From CAZDAM01 sp964503595 (GTDB lineage Bacteria > Muiribacteriota > UBA6191): a DNA stretch of 14,116 nucleotides. This document shows, piece by piece, positions 14,008 to 14,116 of this stretch. The DNA lies in NCBI GenBank assembly GCA_964503595.1, contig CAZDAM010000091.1:1-14116 (forward strand), given 5' to 3'. A program made the translations under genes and the position numbers. The stretch's first letter is position 1; each line of letters opens with the position of its first letter. Below the pieces are notes generated by a model. That model had not been told where the DNA came from, searched no databases, and saw only the letters and a list, made by a program, of their open reading frames with translations.

Positions 14008-14116
14008 GTAGGGTAGGTTTCCCCATTTTCAGCTTATCCAGCCGCCCCCATCGATTCCGTACATGAGGTTTTCCCTCACACGGCTCTGTTGTCAGACTTC
14101 ACCTCAAAACCTTCAC
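14008..14116 (-). mobile_element. 3' end of a group II intron (continues beyond the window)
   Basis: Read on the minus strand, domain V is followed by a G-rich domain VI region and the typical intron end CCTACCCTAC, finishing near 14008. The A in CCTACCC, about eight bases from the end, is a plausible branch-point adenosine. Upstream bases 14116-14087 would belong to the domain IV/V linker or the tail of a reverse-transcriptase gene. No such gene lies in the window, so it is unknown whether the element is complete. The 3' boundary is inferred from the usual YAY-type intron end. Confidence 0.7.
14053..14086 (-). ncRNA. Group II intron domain V catalytic hairpin
   Basis: The minus strand reads GAGCCGT-GTGAGG, a GAAA-containing loop, CCTCAT, the two-base GT bulge, then ACGG. 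This is the conserved domain V architecture: the AGC catalytic triad at the 5' side, a lower helix GCCGT/ACGG, an upper helix GTGAGG/CCTCAT and a GNRA-like loop. The loop has five bases (GAAAA) rather than four, and the closing side reads ACGGAATC where ACGGTTC is usual, which weakens the base of the lower helix. This may reflect a diverged or inactive copy. Confidence 0.75.

Noticed and set aside
14005..14035. Minus-strand reading ENGETYPTYIF as a coding run continuous with the downstream remnant
   Set aside because: These bases are better explained as domain VI and the 3' end of the group II intron. An in-frame TAA lies just upstream, so the open stretch is likely coincidence before 14008.
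1..14116. CRISPR array, tRNA or rRNA genes, insertion-sequence ends
   Set aside because: No regularly spaced repeats, no tRNA cloverleaf or rRNA signature strings, and no transposase or terminal inverted repeats were seen by eye on either strand.

Overview
The window is gene-dense bacterial chromosome at roughly 50% G+C. Intergenic gaps are short and several genes overlap at stop/start codons (TGATG, ATGA, TTGA). A periplasmic-type YiiX-like protein, secreted proteins with signal peptides, a remnant of the HrpB helicase and a ferrochelatase suggest a Gram-negative host. A proteobacterial or 'delta'-type lineage (Bdellovibrionota, Oligoflexia or Myxococcota-like) would fit, but no marker fixes the phylum.

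Layout. Bases 1-131 hold the last codons of an HNH-nuclease gene and a weak terminator. A secreted YiiX/NlpC-P60-like protein follows on + (132-791). From 9039 down to 829 there is one run of eight minus-strand genes. In transcription order they encode a 4'-phosphopantetheinyl transferase, an esterase-like alpha/beta hydrolase, an ABC-2 exporter ATPase and its permease, a TPR protein, the two halves of a heterodimeric ABC multidrug exporter, and an AAC(3)-family acetyltransferase. The last three are tightly coupled and look like an export-plus-modification unit. Read together, the run could be the service end of a specialised-metabolite or resistance locus, but no NRPS or PKS gene lies in the window.

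At 9090-9820 (+), in what looks like a 780-bp gap, lies a decayed hrpB helicase gene. Its start, Walker A motif, motif Ia region and C-terminal domain are recognisable in three reading frames, and the middle is deleted. A secreted DUF5995-like protein starts at its end (9822-10832, +) and overlaps tail-to-tail with a secreted sorbosone/glucose-dehydrogenase-type beta-propeller (10771-11868, -). Divergent from that is ferrochelatase hemH (11934-12941, +), whose stop overlaps the probable TTG start of a membrane-anchored protein of unknown function (12938-13819). A terminator follows.

The right end (13847-14116, minus strand) carries the 3' end of a group II intron, with domain V and domain VI and a predicted 3' splice boundary near 14008. 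It abuts a frameshifted coding remnant that may be its 3' exon. The rest of the intron, including any reverse transcriptase, would lie beyond 14116.
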